A DNA stretch of 64,000 nucleotides from Thermus hydrothermalis (GCF_022760925.1 NZ_JAKTNT010000006.1:1-64000); one strand, 5' to 3'; positions 22,754 through 32,031 are shown, counted from the stretch's first letter. The notes: generated by a model from the letters alone, not told the origin. A program made the numbers and translations.

Positions 22754-22960
22754 CTAGTCAGTTACCCTCCGCCACTTCCTCCCCCTCGCCCGTTTCCGGG
22801 CCTCCTCGTGGACGGCCTCGAGGGGGAGCGTCCCATCCAAAAACCGCTCCACCACGTGCCCCGGCACCACGTACCGCTTGCCCAGCTTGAAGCCATAGAC
22901 CTTGGCCAGGGCATAGGCCAGATGCGGGCTTATCTTGTCCCACCCCACCGCTTCCATCAC
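22754..22960 (-). CDS. Excisionase-like HTH protein, probably 5'-truncated
   Basis: 68 aa from GTG/ATG at 22960/22957. The open frame continues upstream as TLILELYTVPEVMEAVGW without a good start, and this piece completes an HTH_17 pattern (YTVPEVMEA ... FKLGKRYVVPGHVVERFLDG). The visible start probably cuts the domain, or a rare start codon is used. A basic tail (RKRARGRKWRR) ends the protein. It may be a regulator of a mobile element; membership in the Mu-like prophage is uncertain. Confidence 0.55.
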   Translation of the reverse strand: MMEAVGWDKISPHLAYALAKVYGFKLGKRYVVPGHVVERFLDGTLPLEAVHEEARKRARGRKWRRVTD

Positions 22961-23068
22961 CTCTGGTACCGTGTAAAGCTCCAGGATAAGGGTTCCCCAC
23001 CCAAGAGGGGAGGGAGGCCTTCCCCCCTCGCCCTCCCTCCCCGCCGCGGGGGTAAAGGTGGTACAATA

Positions 23069-23158
23069 TTAGTCCCCCAAAATCGCGCGCATCGTGGGGT
23101 GGAAGTCCTCGAGGACCGCCACGTAGCCGGCCTCGAGGAGGGACCGCCCGGGGTGAGT
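23069..23158 (-). pseudogene. C-terminal remnant of an unidentified gene
   Basis: The minus-strand frame ending at 23069 reads RSLLEAGYVAVLEDFHPTMR and AILGD, with almost pure G/C third positions, then stops. Upstream of about 23158 the sequence turns AT-rich and loses coding character. It therefore looks like the last 25-30 codons of a Thermus gene cut by a recombination junction. The family is not recognisable. Confidence 0.5.
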
Positions 23159-23159
23159 T

Positions 23160-23835
23160 GATGGAGAAAATATTTTAGCGACGTTCATTAGTATTGGATT
23201 AGCATATTTGTACCGCTACTTTAGATACCGTGTCGCAGCGTCATGACGCTGCGTCAATCCCATCCCCCTTTATGCAATGCATGCATAACCCTGTTTCTAA
23301 CGATCTTCTCGCCACCTCCCATAGAAAATTTCAACTTGACAATGTGTGTCGCAACGTGAAACAAAGGGTGCGTTTCACGCCCCAACGCTCCGACACTGCT
23401 TTTGTCGCAGGTGAATACTGGGTTTTCTTGCTTGCTATCGCTATTCTTCACTCTCATCAACCTTGCGCCTCATCTTATCAATCAAGAACACTTTTTAAGC
23501 GTGCCACAGGGCACACATACCATCTCCCCATTACTGACCTCCAATTTGACGAATATGCACGCTTAATTTGACTGAACTTAGTTAATACAAGTAGCGGTCA
23601 GCCCTTCCTTATCGCCCGAATGAACTTGTCGCAGATTACCAAAGCCCTCCACAACGGCACTGACCGCATTTTACTGTACAAAAACGTGACGAACGCCTTC
23701 CTTCGCCTCATTTCACTTTCCGCCGCCTAAGCTTCGCCTTCCGCCGCGTCTAGGAGCGGGTTCCTTCGCCTCCTTCGCCTTCCGTCGGGTCGCCGGATCT
23801 ACTGCACACCTAATTTGGCGCATTACAGCATTACA
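23160..23835. other. AT-rich non-coding island
   Basis: About 676 bp with composition and codon patterns unlike Thermus coding DNA and no credible gene. It contains a perfect 20-bp palindrome (23234-23253) and four direct TGTCGCA motifs (23231, 23347, 23403, 23627). A 10-bp inverted repeat ACCGCTACTT / AAGTAGCGGT bounds 23212-23598, and GTTTCACG-type arms lie at 23355-23379. It abuts the orphan rnpB 3' end, so it is probably the right terminus of an integrated element or a relic insertion. Confidence 0.55.
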
Positions 23836-23872
23836 ACCGCAGAAACAGAACCCGGCTTACGCCCTGTCCCGG
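23836..23872 (+). repeat. Orphan rnpB 3' end, att-like repeat copy 2
   Basis: 37 bases identical to the 3' end of the intact rnpB gene (1733-1769) but in opposite orientation and without the rest of the gene. It is followed at once by a terminator hairpin, as expected for the original rnpB locus upstream of mraZ. Confidence 0.85.
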
Positions 23873-23873
23873 A

Positions 23874-23900
23874 CCCCGAGCTTCGGCTCGGGGGTTTTTT
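23874..23900 (+). terminator. Orphaned rnpB terminator
   Basis: CCCCGAGC-TTCG-GCTCGGGG followed by G and six T: a textbook intrinsic terminator with a UUCG loop, starting two bases after the rnpB 3' fragment. It now has no gene to terminate but may still insulate mraZ. Confidence 0.85.
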
Positions 23901-23911
23901 CTTGGGCGAGG

Positions 23912-23957
23912 TGGGATACAGGTGGGTGATAAGTGGGAGGTGGTGGAAAACTGTGGG
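23912..23957 (+). promoter_or_regulatory. MraZ operator boxes
   Basis: TGGG or TGG cores at 23912, 23923, 23934, 23944 and 23954, spaced 11, 11, 10 and 10 bp. MraZ is known to bind short direct TGGG-type repeats spaced about one helical turn, upstream of its own gene. Four or five boxes on one face of the DNA suggest autorepression of the dcw operon. Confidence 0.65.
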
Positions 23958-23964
23958 ACTTCCG

Positions 23965-23973
23965 TGGTATACT
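23965..23973 (+). promoter_or_regulatory. dcw operon promoter (extended -10)
   Basis: TGG followed by TATACT (23968-23973) forms an extended -10 element just behind the MraZ boxes. No clear -35 is seen. The leader to mraZ would be about 80 nt. Confidence 0.55.
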
Positions 23974-24059
23974 GCCGCCAGCAAAGCCTTCCATGGGCAC
24001 GGTGGCCACATCCCCCGGCACCTTGGGCCTAAGCCCCGGAAGGTGGGAGCAGGTGGGAG

Positions 24060-24494
24060 ATGCCCTTCGGCGAGTACCAGTACAGCCTGGACGACAAAGG
24101 GCGGGTGGTAATCCCCGGCCCTTTTCGCGATTTCCTCGAGGACGGCCTGGTGCTCACCCGGGGCATGGAGGGCTGCCTCTACGTATTCCCCTCCGACCGC
24201 TGGCGCAAGATTGAGGAGCAGCTGGTCAACCTGCCCCTCACCGACAAGGAGGCCCGGGCTTTCGTGCGCTTCTTCTACTCGGGCGCCCACAAAACCCGCA
24301 TGGACAACGCCTCCCGGGTCCTCATCCCTCCCCCCTTGCGCCAGTTCGCCGGGCTTACGGAAGGGGGCGAGGTGGTCATCGCCGGTGCGCCGGGAAGGCT
24401 GGAGATCTGGAGCCTGGAGCGCTGGTGGAAGGCCATTGAGGAGATCCTGCACAACCCGCCGGCCCCCGAGGCCCTGCGGGGACTTATTGGCTAG
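24060..24494 (+). CDS. mraZ: Transcriptional regulator MraZ
   Basis: 144 aa with two AbrB-like half-domains: EYQYSLDDKGRVVIPGPFRD (about 4-24) and MDNASRVLIPPPLRQF (about 81-96). MraZ forms rings that bind repeats upstream of the dcw operon. It starts the division cluster, with a GGTGGGAG ribosome site, and is followed after 6 bp by rsmH. Confidence 0.95.
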   Translation: MPFGEYQYSLDDKGRVVIPGPFRDFLEDGLVLTRGMEGCLYVFPSDRWRKIEEQLVNLPLTDKEARAFVRFFYSGAHKTRMDNASRVLIPPPLRQFAGLTEGGEVVIAGAPGRLEIWSLERWWKAIEEILHNPPAPEALRGLIG

Positions 24495-25599
<1,105 letters not shown>

Positions 25600-25603
<4 letters not shown>

Positions 25604-26919
25604 CCACCGGGGTAAGCCGGGTACCTTTGGTCTTCGCCGGGCTTTTCCTTTGGTTTCTCCTCTTCGCCCTAGGGGTGTACACCCTCCTCGCCCACCCGCC
25701 CCGCCTGGCCCCTCCCCCGCCCTCCCCGCCCCCGCCTCGAGGGGCCCTGTACGCCCAAGACGGCACTCCCTTGGCCCTCACCCTCCAGGCAGGCCGCACC
25801 TACCCCCTAGGGGAAAGCGCAAGCCAACTCCTGGGCTTCGGCGAGCGGGGCTCGGGGAGAGGCCTGGAAGGGCTTGAGCGGGACCTGAACAGAGCCCTAA
25901 CCGAAGGGCGCTCCTTCACCCTCACCCTAGACCCTTGGGTCCAGGCCATGGCGGAGCAGGCGCTTTGGCAGGGCCTGGCGAAGAGCCGAGGAAGCTTCGC
26001 CACCGCCCTCGTGCTAGACCGGGAAGGGCAGCTTCTCGCCGTGGCCAACGGCCCCGCCTTTGACCCCCTGGCCCCGCGCAAGGACCCGGAAAAGGACCTC
26101 TCTTGGCGCAACCACGCCTTCCTGGTGCCCTTGGAACCCGGGTCCACCATGAAGGCCCTCACCGCCGCCATGCTCCTGGAGGAAGGGGCGGCAAGCCTCA
26201 CCACCCGGGTGGAGGCCCCCATGTACCGGGTGGTGGAGGGGTGGACCATCCGGGACGTGGTTCCCCACCCCCCCGTCCTCACCTTGGCGGAGGTGCTGAA
26301 GTACTCCTCCAACGTGGGCATTAGCCTGCTGGCCGAGGCCTTGCCCAAGGAGCTTTTCTTCCGGTACATGGAGCGCCTCCACCTCACCGACCCCGAACTC
26401 CTCCCCGGGATCCGGGTGGCCGCTCCCCTGGTCACGCCCCCCAGGGAGTGGAGCCGGGCCGCCTACGCCAACCACACCTTCGGCCAGGGCTTCCTAGTAA
26501 CCCCTCTGCACCTGGCCGCAGCCTTCGGGACCCTGGTGGACGGGGTCTACCGCCCGCCCATCCTCCTCGCCGGAAGCCAGCGCCAGGGGGAAAGGGTGTT
26601 CTCCCCGGCCACGGCCAAGGCCGTGCGCCAGGCCCTTACGGATGGCCTTGCTCCCCGGGCCCACCTCCCGGGATACCGCCTGGCCGGCAAGACGGGCACC
26701 GCCCAGGTGGTGGTGAACGGGCGGTACTCCCGCGAGGTCTTCACCGCCTGGTTCGCGGGCTTCGTCCCCGGGGACGAACCCCTTTACACCGTGGTGGTGG
26801 CCGTGCACCACCCCAAGGGCGAGGTCCATGGGAGCCAGGTGGCGGCCCCCATCTTCCGGGAGATCGCTAGCCATCTCTTGGCCTACCGGGGCATCGCCCC
26901 CTATGCTGAGGAGCGGTGA
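25600..26919 (+). CDS. ftsI: Septal peptidoglycan transpeptidase FtsI (PBP3)
   Basis: 439 aa from the GTG at 25600, which overlaps the ftsL TGA and has an AGGGAGGTG ribosome site. One N-terminal membrane helix is followed by a Pro-rich linker and a reduced pedestal domain. The transpeptidase has S182-T-M-K185, SSN at 236-238 and KTG at 364-366. It is shorter than E. coli FtsI (588 aa). It cross-links peptidoglycan at the division site together with FtsW. Confidence 0.93.
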
Positions 26920-26929
26920 GGGTATTGTG

Positions 26930-28213
26930 TATCTTGCTCATGTTAGGGAAGTGACGCCGGAGTGGGTGGCGGAGGCCGCCGGGGGGCGGCTCCACCCGGG
27001 GGGAGGGCCGGTGCGGGACCTCCACTGGGACAGCCGGGAGGTGACGCCCCAAAGCCTCTTCGTGGCCCTCCCCGGAACCCGGACCCACGGGCGCGCCTTC
27101 ATCCCCGAAGCCCGGGCCAAGGGGGCAAGCCTCGTCCTGGCGGACACCCCCGGCGAGGCCACGGTGGAGGTGGAAGACCCTGGCCAAGGGCTTCTCCGCC
27201 TGGGGAACGCCCTGAGGCGGCTTTTCCCAGGGGTGGTGGTGGCGGTGGGCGGGAGTTCGGGCAAGACCACCACCAAGGAGGCCCTGGCCCAGGGCTTAGG
27301 GTTTCCCGCCCCCTTCGGCAACCAGAACACCGCCCCGCCTCTAGCCCGCTTCTTTTTCCACCTAGACCCCAAGGCGGAGGGAGCCGTGGTGGAGCTCGGG
27401 GTGGACCGGGTGGGGGAGATGGCGGAGCTCATGGCCCTGGCCGAGCCCACCCTTTCCGTCCTCACCGCCCTGGGGGAGGAACACCTTCTAGCCTTCGGGA
27501 GCCTGGAAGGCGTGGTGGCGGAAGAGGCCCAGCTCCTAAAGGCTCCCCAGGCCCTGGTGAGCCTCCAGGCCAAGGAGGTGCTCCTGGCCTTCCGCCGTTA
27601 TAAGGGGGAGCCCACCTACGGCTTCGGGGAGGCCACCTTCTCCGGCGAAAGCCTGGAGCTTTTGGCCGGGAAGACCCGCTTCCGCTACCGCCACCTCCGG
27701 GTGGAGGTTCCCTATCCTGGCCTCGGCCCCGCCTTGGGGGCCCTGGCCGCCTTGGCGGTGGCGGAGCTCTTGGGGAAGGACCTGGAAGGGGTGGCGGAAA
27801 GGCTTGCCGCCTTGTGCCTGCCCCCAGGGCGCATGGAGCGGAGGGTCCTGGGAGGCGTGGTTTTCCTCAACGATGCCTACAACGCCAACCCCCTTTCCGT
27901 AAAGGCGGGGCTCGCCTGGCTCGCCGCCCAGCCTGGCCGGAAGTGGGTGGTCCTGGGGGAGATGCGGGAGCTTGGGAGCTTGGCGGAGCGCCTCCACCTC
28001 GAGGTGGCGGAGGAAGCGGCCAGGCTGGGGCTAAGGCCCCTCTACCTGGGCCCCCACGCCAAGGCCCAGGCCGCCCTTGGGGGCGAGGCGGCGGAAACGT
28101 TGGAGGAAGCCCTGGCCTGGCTCAAAGCCCGCGTGGCCCCGGGGGACCTCGTCTACCTGAAGGCCTCGAGGGCCGTGGGCTTGGAAAGGATCCTGGAGCT
28201 ATGGGACGCCTAA
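26930..28213 (+). CDS. murF: UDP-MurNAc-tripeptide:D-Ala-D-Ala ligase MurF
   Basis: About 427 aa from the GTG at 26930 (GTGAGGG ribosome-like site); an ATG at 26903 inside ftsI is an alternative. The ATP site GGSSGKTTTKE, GNQNTAPPL, the MurF-specific DAYNANPLSVKAGL and VLGEMRELG identify MurF rather than MurE. It adds the D-Ala-D-Ala dipeptide to the peptidoglycan precursor. murE, its usual upstream neighbour, is not in this cluster. Confidence 0.9.
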   Translation, partial: YLAHVREVTPEWVAEAAGGRLHPGGGPVRDLHWDSREVTPQSLFVALPGTRTHGRAFIPEARAKGASLVLADTPGEATVEVEDPGQGLLRLGNALRRLFPGVVVAVGGSSGKTTTKEALAQGLGFPAPFGNQNTAPPLARFFFHLDPKAEGAVVELGVDRVGEMAELMALAEPTLSVLTALGEEHLLAFGSLEGVVAEEAQLLKAPQALVSLQAKEVLLAFRRYKGEPTYGFGEATFSGESLELLAGKTRFRYRHLRVEVPYPGLGPALGALAALAVAELLGKDLEGVAERLAALCLPPGRMERRVLGGVVFLNDAYNANPLSVKAGLAWLAAQPGRKWVVLGEMRELGSLAERLHLEVAEEAARLGLRPLYLGPHAKAQAALGGEAAETLEEALAWLKARVAPGDLVYLKASRAVGLERILELWDA

Positions 28214-28896
28214 GCCCCCTTCTCCTTCTCCTCGCCGCCTGCGCCCCCTTGCAGGCCGCCGCCCCCACGCTCCCCTACCCCGGGGGCTTCGCCCGTGGGG
28301 GCTTGGTGGAGGGCCGCTTCCAGGCCATCCTCCCCGGCCCACCCCTCTTCCTGGACGCAAGCGAAGAGGCCCTTTACGCCGCCTACCCCTACCAACTCTT
28401 GGTCCTCAAGGGAGGCGCTCTGGAAAGCCTTCCCCTCCCCGGCGTCCCCCGCTTCCTCCGCGCCCGCCCGAGGCCCGTGGTGGGCCTCGAGGGGGCGGTC
28501 TGGGTGGAAGGGAACCTCCTTCCCTACCCAGCCCAGGACGCCTTCCTCAGCGAGGAGGGGCTTTTCTGGGTGGGAAGGGAAGGGCTTTACCGGGAAAGGA
28601 CCCTCCTCCAAAGGGGAGCCTACAGCCAGGTGGTGGCCTGGGAGGGGGCCGTGGCCCTGGGGAAGGAGGCCTTCTTCTACCCCGAGGGGAAGACCCTCCC
28701 CCTTCCCGCCCCGGCCCTAAAGGCCCAAGCGGGGGCCTGCGGGGTGGTGGCCCTTTTGGGGAAGGCGGTCTACCTGGTGCGCCCAGAAGGGGCGAAGCCC
28801 TTGGCCGAGGCCACGGACTTCGCCGCCTTTGGGGAAAGGGTCTACCTGGTGCCCGGGGAACGCATCCTCTCCTGTAAGGAGGTGGTATGGCCTTAG
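28201..28896 (+). CDS. Putative lipoprotein of unknown function inside the dcw cluster
   Basis: 231 aa. A signal peptide with lipobox LLLLLAAC (Cys about residue 14) predicts a membrane-anchored lipoprotein. The rest is repetitive and beta-rich, with short motifs such as ALYAAYPYQLLVLKGGALES and LFWVGREGLYRE, suggesting a propeller-like or beta-sandwich fold. The ATG at 28201 lies within the end of murF (13-bp overlap) and the stop overlaps mraY by 10 bp, so it is embedded in the operon. A link to envelope assembly is inferred only from context. Confidence 0.7.
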   Translation: MGRLSPLLLLLAACAPLQAAAPTLPYPGGFARGGLVEGRFQAILPGPPLFLDASEEALYAAYPYQLLVLKGGALESLPLPGVPRFLRARPRPVVGLEGAVWVEGNLLPYPAQDAFLSEEGLFWVGREGLYRERTLLQRGAYSQVVAWEGAVALGKEAFFYPEGKTLPLPAPALKAQAGACGVVALLGKAVYLVRPEGAKPLAEATDFAAFGERVYLVPGERILSCKEVVWP

Positions 28897-29744
28897 CCCT
28901 TCTCCTCTCCTGGCTCTTCACCGGCATCTGGATCACCTTCATGCGGGGCCTGGGGCTAGGCAAACGCGTGCGCCAGGACGGCCCCCAGTCCCACCTGGCC
29001 AAGGAAGGGACCCCCAGCATGGGGGGTGTGGCCTTCCTCCTCGCCGCCTTCCTGGCCTACTGGGCCTTGGGCAAGGACCCCTTCCTGGGGCTTTGGCTCT
29101 TGGGGCTAGGCTTCGCCCTCCTCGGGCTTTTGGACGACCTGGGCAACAGCCTCGCCCGCCCGCTCAAGGCCCGGGAAAAGCTCTTCTTCCAAGGGCTCAT
29201 GGCCCTGGTCTTCGCCCTCTACGCCGCAAGGCAGGTGGCCTACACCCCTTGGCCCATCCTGGACGTCCTCCTCATCTTCCTGGCCGTGGTAGGGGCTGCC
29301 AACGCGTTCAACTTCACGGATGGCCTGGACGGGCTTCTCGCCAGCGTCACCGCCATCCTCCTCCTGCCCTTTTACCCTTACCCCTTCGCCCAAACCCTTC
29401 TGGGGAGCCTCCTCGGCTTCCTCTGGCACAACGCCCCCAAGGCGAAGGTCTTCATGGGGGATACGGGAAGCCAGGCCCTGGGGGCCATGGTGGCGGGGCT
29501 TTTCGCCCTAACGGGGCACCTTTGGCTCCTGCCCCTCGCCGCCATCGTTCCCGTGCTGGAGGTGCTTTCCGTGGTGGCCCAGGTGGCCTACTTCCGCCGC
29601 ACGGGAAGGAGGCTTTTCCGCATGAGCCCCTTGCACCACCACTTTGAGCTTTTGGGCTGGGAAGAGGCCAAGATCGTCTTCCGCTTCGCCATCCTCACCG
29701 CCTTGGCCACGGCCCTGGCCTTTGGGCTTGGAGGTGGGGCGTGA
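28887..29744 (+). CDS. mraY: Phospho-MurNAc-pentapeptide translocase MraY
   Basis: 285 aa, about nine membrane helices. Transfers phospho-MurNAc-pentapeptide to undecaprenyl phosphate, forming lipid I. Signatures: KEGTPSMGG, LGLLDDLGN (catalytic DD), NAFNFTDGLDGLL and the C-terminal SPLHHHFELLGW. It is shorter than E. coli MraY (360 aa), mainly in the loops. It overlaps murD by 4 bp. Confidence 0.95.
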   Translation: MALALLLSWLFTGIWITFMRGLGLGKRVRQDGPQSHLAKEGTPSMGGVAFLLAAFLAYWALGKDPFLGLWLLGLGFALLGLLDDLGNSLARPLKAREKLFFQGLMALVFALYAARQVAYTPWPILDVLLIFLAVVGAANAFNFTDGLDGLLASVTAILLLPFYPYPFAQTLLGSLLGFLWHNAPKAKVFMGDTGSQALGAMVAGLFALTGHLWLLPLAAIVPVLEVLSVVAQVAYFRRTGRRLFRMSPLHHHFELLGWEEAKIVFRFAILTALATALAFGLGGGA

Positions 29745-30994
29745 TCCTGGTCTTTGGGCTTGGCCGAAGCGGGCTTGGGGTCCTGCGCTTCTTGAAGGCG
29801 CGGGGCCTTCCCGCCCGCTTCTACGACGACCGCCCCAAGGAGGCAGAGGTGGAAACCGCCTTGGCCCTGGGGTTTTCCCCCGACTTCGGCCTGAAGGGCC
29901 GCTACGCCCAGGTGGTGGCCGCCCCCGGGGTACCCCTGGACCACCCCCACCTAAAGCGGTTACGGGAGGAAGGGGCCGAGGTGATGGGCGAGGCGGAGCT
30001 CGCCTACCGCCTAAGCCCCACCCCCATCGTGGGCATCACGGGCACCGCCGGGAAGACCTCCACCACCCTCTTCACCGCCCACCTCCTTAGGGGGCAAGGG
30101 CTAAGGGCCCTGGAGGGGGGCAACGTGGACCCCCCCCTGGTGAGCGTGGTGGACGAGGCGGAGGTGGCGGTGGCGGAGCTTTCCAGTTTCCAACTGGAAC
30201 GGGTTTCCACCTTCCGCCCCCGGGTGGCGGTCCTCCTTAACCTGGGCGTGGACCACCTGGACCGGCACGGGAGCCTCGAGGCCTACCACGCCGCCAAGCT
30301 CAACCTCCTCAAGAACCTCACCCAAGAGGACGCCCTGGTCTACAACGCCCAAGACCCCAAGGTGCGGCAGGCGGCGGAGAAAAGCCCTGCCCGCCTCTAC
30401 CCCTTTGACCCGGCGGAAGACCCCCGGGAGAGCAACCTAAGGGCGGCCCTGGCCGCCACCCGGGCCTACCTGGACCTCCTTGGAAAGCTCCTAGACGAAA
30501 AGGCCCTGGGGGAAAGCCTCCGCACCCTGCCCCACGCCCCCCACCGCTTCCAGACCTTTGCCCGGAAGGGCAAGGTGGTCTTTATTGACGACTCCATCGC
30601 CACCCGTACCCCCTCTGTGGCCGCCGCCCTCAGGGCCGCCCCCGCCCCCATCGCCTGGATTCTGGGCGGGGAGGACAAGGGCGCGGACCTCGGCCCCCTA
30701 AAGCCCCTCCTCTCCCGGGTGCGGGTCATCCTGGCCCTGGGCCGGGATGGCCCGCAGATGGCCCAAGCCCTGGGCGGCGGCACGGAGGTGGTGGTCATCG
30801 GGGAAAAGGACGGGTATAAGGCCATGCGGCAGGCCGTGGCCGAGGCCCTGGCCCGGCTGGAGGAAGGGAGCGTCCTCCTCGCCCCCTTAGCCGCCAGCTT
30901 TGACCAGTTCAAGGACTACAAGGACCGCGCCCAGGCTTTCCGGGAGGCGGTCTTCGCCCTGGGAGGTGAGCCGTGGACCCCGTCTTCCTCCTAA
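29741..30994 (+). CDS. murD: UDP-MurNAc-L-Ala:D-Glu ligase MurD
   Basis: 417 aa from a GTG. An N-terminal Rossmann domain (LVFGLGRSGLGVLRFLKARG) precedes the ATP site GITGTAGKTSTT and the C-terminal VFIDDSIATRTPSVAAAL and GGEDKGADL blocks of MurD. It adds D-Glu in the cytoplasm. It overlaps ftsW by 22 bp. Confidence 0.95.
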   Translation: MILVFGLGRSGLGVLRFLKARGLPARFYDDRPKEAEVETALALGFSPDFGLKGRYAQVVAAPGVPLDHPHLKRLREEGAEVMGEAELAYRLSPTPIVGITGTAGKTSTTLFTAHLLRGQGLRALEGGNVDPPLVSVVDEAEVAVAELSSFQLERVSTFRPRVAVLLNLGVDHLDRHGSLEAYHAAKLNLLKNLTQEDALVYNAQDPKVRQAAEKSPARLYPFDPAEDPRESNLRAALAATRAYLDLLGKLLDEKALGESLRTLPHAPHRFQTFARKGKVVFIDDSIATRTPSVAAALRAAPAPIAWILGGEDKGADLGPLKPLLSRVRVILALGRDGPQMAQALGGGTEVVVIGEKDGYKAMRQAVAEALARLEEGSVLLAPLAASFDQFKDYKDRAQAFREAVFALGGEPWTPSSS

Positions 30995-32031
30995 GCGGCC
31001 TTCTCCTCATGGCCTTTGGCCTTTTGGGCGTGGGGGTGGCGGAGCCCGACCTCCTCCAAGGCCACCTCCTGCGGGTGGGCTTAGCGCTCGCCGCCATGCT
31101 CCTTGGGCTCCTCTTACCCCCGGAAAGGCTTCTCCGCCACGCCCTTTTGCTCCTCGCCCTCACCCTAGGGCTTCTCCTTCTGGTCCTCTTCCTGGGGGAT
31201 GGGCCTGGGGGGGTAAGGCGCTGGTTCTACCTGGGCCCCGTGGCCTTCCAGCCCTCGGAGCTGGCCAAGGTGGCCTTGGTGTTTTACCTCGCCTCCTTCG
31301 TGGGGCGGAAGGGGAGCGATACCCCCATCCTGGGGGCCGCCATCCTCTCGGGGGCTACCGCGGGCTTGGTTCTGGTGGAACCGGACTTCGCCACCGCCCT
31401 CTTCCTCGTCACCCTGGCCGCCCTACTCTTCATCCTGGCGGGGGTGCCCTGGCGGAGGCTTTTCATGGTGGGGCTCGCCGGGCTCCTCACCGTGGCCCCC
31501 TTTTCCGGCTACTACCTGAACCGCTTCCGGTATGTTTCCGAGCGCTTCACGAACTTCCTGGACTACCTGCAAGGGGAAGCTCACCCCGCCCACACCGCCT
31601 ACCAGGTCCTGCAGGCGCAAAAGGCCATCCTCTTGGCGGGGCCCTTGGGGCAGGGCCCCGGGGGGAGGCTGCCCCACCTTCCCGAGGCCCACAACGATAT
31701 GGTCTTCGCCAGCGTGGTCTTCGCCACGGGGTGGCTTGGGGGGTTGGTGGTCCTCTTCCTCTACCTCCTCCTTTTCCTGCGGGGGATTGCCCTGGCCCTC
31801 GCCCTAAAAGGGCCCCTAAGCCTCCTCGCCTTGGGCCTCACCCTCTACCTCACCCTGCAAGCGGCCATCAACATCGGGGTTACCGTGGGCTTTCTGCCCG
31901 TGACGGGGGTACCCCTGCCCTTCGTGTCCTATGGGGGGAGCTCCCTCCTCGTTTCCGGTTTCGCCCTAGGGGTGCTCCTGCGCCTGGCCAAAGAGGCCAA
32001 GGGAAAGGGGGTGGAAGCGTGGTCCTCCTGA
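30973..32031 (+). CDS. ftsW: Septal peptidoglycan polymerase FtsW (SEDS)
   Basis: 352 aa from a GTG, about ten membrane helices. SEDS features: RRWFYLGPVAFQPSELAKVA, then GPLGQGPGGRLPHLPEAHND and VFATGWLGGLVVLF, ending in FVSYGGSSLL. It polymerises glycan strands as the partner of FtsI. It overlaps murG by 13 bp. Confidence 0.95.
   Translation: MDPVFLLSGLLLMAFGLLGVGVAEPDLLQGHLLRVGLALAAMLLGLLLPPERLLRHALLLLALTLGLLLLVLFLGDGPGGVRRWFYLGPVAFQPSELAKVALVFYLASFVGRKGSDTPILGAAILSGATAGLVLVEPDFATALFLVTLAALLFILAGVPWRRLFMVGLAGLLTVAPFSGYYLNRFRYVSERFTNFLDYLQGEAHPAHTAYQVLQAQKAILLAGPLGQGPGGRLPHLPEAHNDMVFASVVFATGWLGGLVVLFLYLLLFLRGIALALALKGPLSLLALGLTLYLTLQAAINIGVTVGFLPVTGVPLPFVSYGGSSLLVSGFALGVLLRLAKEAKGKGVEAWSS

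Noticed and set aside
23370-23379. GCGTTTCACG resembling part of the Mu right end
   Set aside because: From memory a similar stretch occurs in the Mu R end, but ten bases in an AT-rich region are not enough, and the terminal TG/CA and matching left end were not found.
23230-23571. 113-codon frame in the AT-rich island
   Set aside because: Product has no domain-like pattern, spans the palindrome and repeats, and lacks a ribosome site.
23160-23835. AT-rich island as a chromosomal replication origin
   Set aside because: No cluster of DnaA boxes and no dnaA or dnaN gene nearby.
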